Positions 31,532 to 31,800 of a stretch of 31,800 nucleotides of DNA are shown here, in pieces (position 1 is the stretch's first letter; each line of letters begins with the position of its first letter). A model generated the notes under the pieces. The model did no database searches and was not told the DNA's origin. It worked only from the letters and a program-made list of their open reading frames with translations. The position numbers and the translations under genes are program-made. This DNA is from Smittium culicis (taxonomy: Eukaryota; Kickxellomycota; Harpellomycetes; Harpellales; Legeriomycetaceae), in NCBI GenBank assembly GCA_001970855.1, contig LSSN01002126.1, positions 1 through 31,800 on the forward strand. Direction: 5' to 3'.

Positions 31532-31800
31532 TTTACTATTTACTATTTACTATTTACTATTTACTATTTACTATTTACTATTTACTATTTACTATTTACT
31601 ATTTACTATTTACTATTTACTATTTACTATTTACTATTTACTATTTACTATTTACTATTTACTATTTACTATTTACTATTTACTATTTACTATTTACTAT
31701 TTACTATTTACTATTTACTATTTACTATTTACTATTTACTATTTACTATTTACTATTTACTATTTACTATTTACTATTTACTATTTACTATTTACTATTT
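31532..31800. repeat. Perfect heptanucleotide array (TTTACTA)n to window edge
   Basis: From 31532 to the last base the sequence is an uninterrupted repeat of TTTACTA: 38 full units plus three bases, with no variant unit seen. It starts 5 bp after the gypsy LTR and runs off the window, so its full length is unknown. The strand shown contains no G. Confidence 0.97.

Noticed and set aside
31532..31800. CRISPR array or classical telomere
   Set aside because: There are no spacers between the units, so it is not CRISPR. The repeat has no G-rich strand and is preceded by an LTR, so a canonical telomere is not supported.

Overview
The window is a stretch of A+T-rich eukaryotic, almost certainly fungal, genomic DNA. 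Five things point there: GT-AG introns of about 60-105 bases with yeast-like branch sites (one has a perfect TACTAAC), pyrimidine-rich promoters, an Atg15-type vacuolar lipase, a Swi3/Rsc8-type chromatin remodelling subunit, and retroelement relics of fungal types (a chromodomain Ty3/gypsy element and a DIRS-like element). An early-diverging, A+T-rich fungus such as a Harpellales (Smittium-like) species would fit, but that placement is inference from general familiarity and was not tested.

Layout. 1-1817 (+) is the 3' majority of an Atg15 lipase gene with one intron, running off the left edge. 2683-6979 (-) is a two-exon Swi3/Rsc8/SMARCC gene of 1405 codons. 9223-10405 (-) is a three-exon gene of 344 codons that I do not recognise. 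21887-22524 (+) is a two-exon A20/AN1 zinc-finger (stress-associated) protein, and 23560-24964 (+) is a three-exon ER protein disulfide isomerase with two thioredoxin domains, an ERp29-type C-terminal domain and a KEEL tail. Host genes thus sit in two islands, 1-10.4 kb and 21.4-25.0 kb.

Between and beside the islands lie decayed mobile elements. There is a 185-bp MITE with TTAA duplications and piggyBac-like ends at 8.6 kb, with a diverged second copy at 19.4 kb. A DIRS-like relic (RNase H end plus tyrosine recombinase) occupies 15.8-17.2 kb, and a tentative hAT relic 18.0-18.8 kb. An unidentified, less A+T-rich block covers 18.85-21.37 kb. The segment 10.4-14.9 kb is a very A+T-rich desert without a visible gene.

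The right end, 25927-31526, is one nearly full-length Ty3/gypsy chromovirus in minus orientation: two LTRs of about 287 bp, then gag, protease, reverse transcriptase, RNase H, integrase and chromodomain, all interrupted by stops and frameshifts and with mutated catalytic residues. Right after its right-hand LTR a perfect heptanucleotide array (TTTACTA)n starts and runs about 269 bp to the window edge.

The host genes are unrelated housekeeping or stress functions (autophagic body lysis, nucleosome remodelling, stress-associated zinc finger, ER oxidative folding) and no pathway cluster is evident. I found no convincing new multi-gene system. The best leads are the TTTACTA array at the LTR boundary, the TTAA MITE family, the unrecognised 344-residue gene and the DIRS relic.
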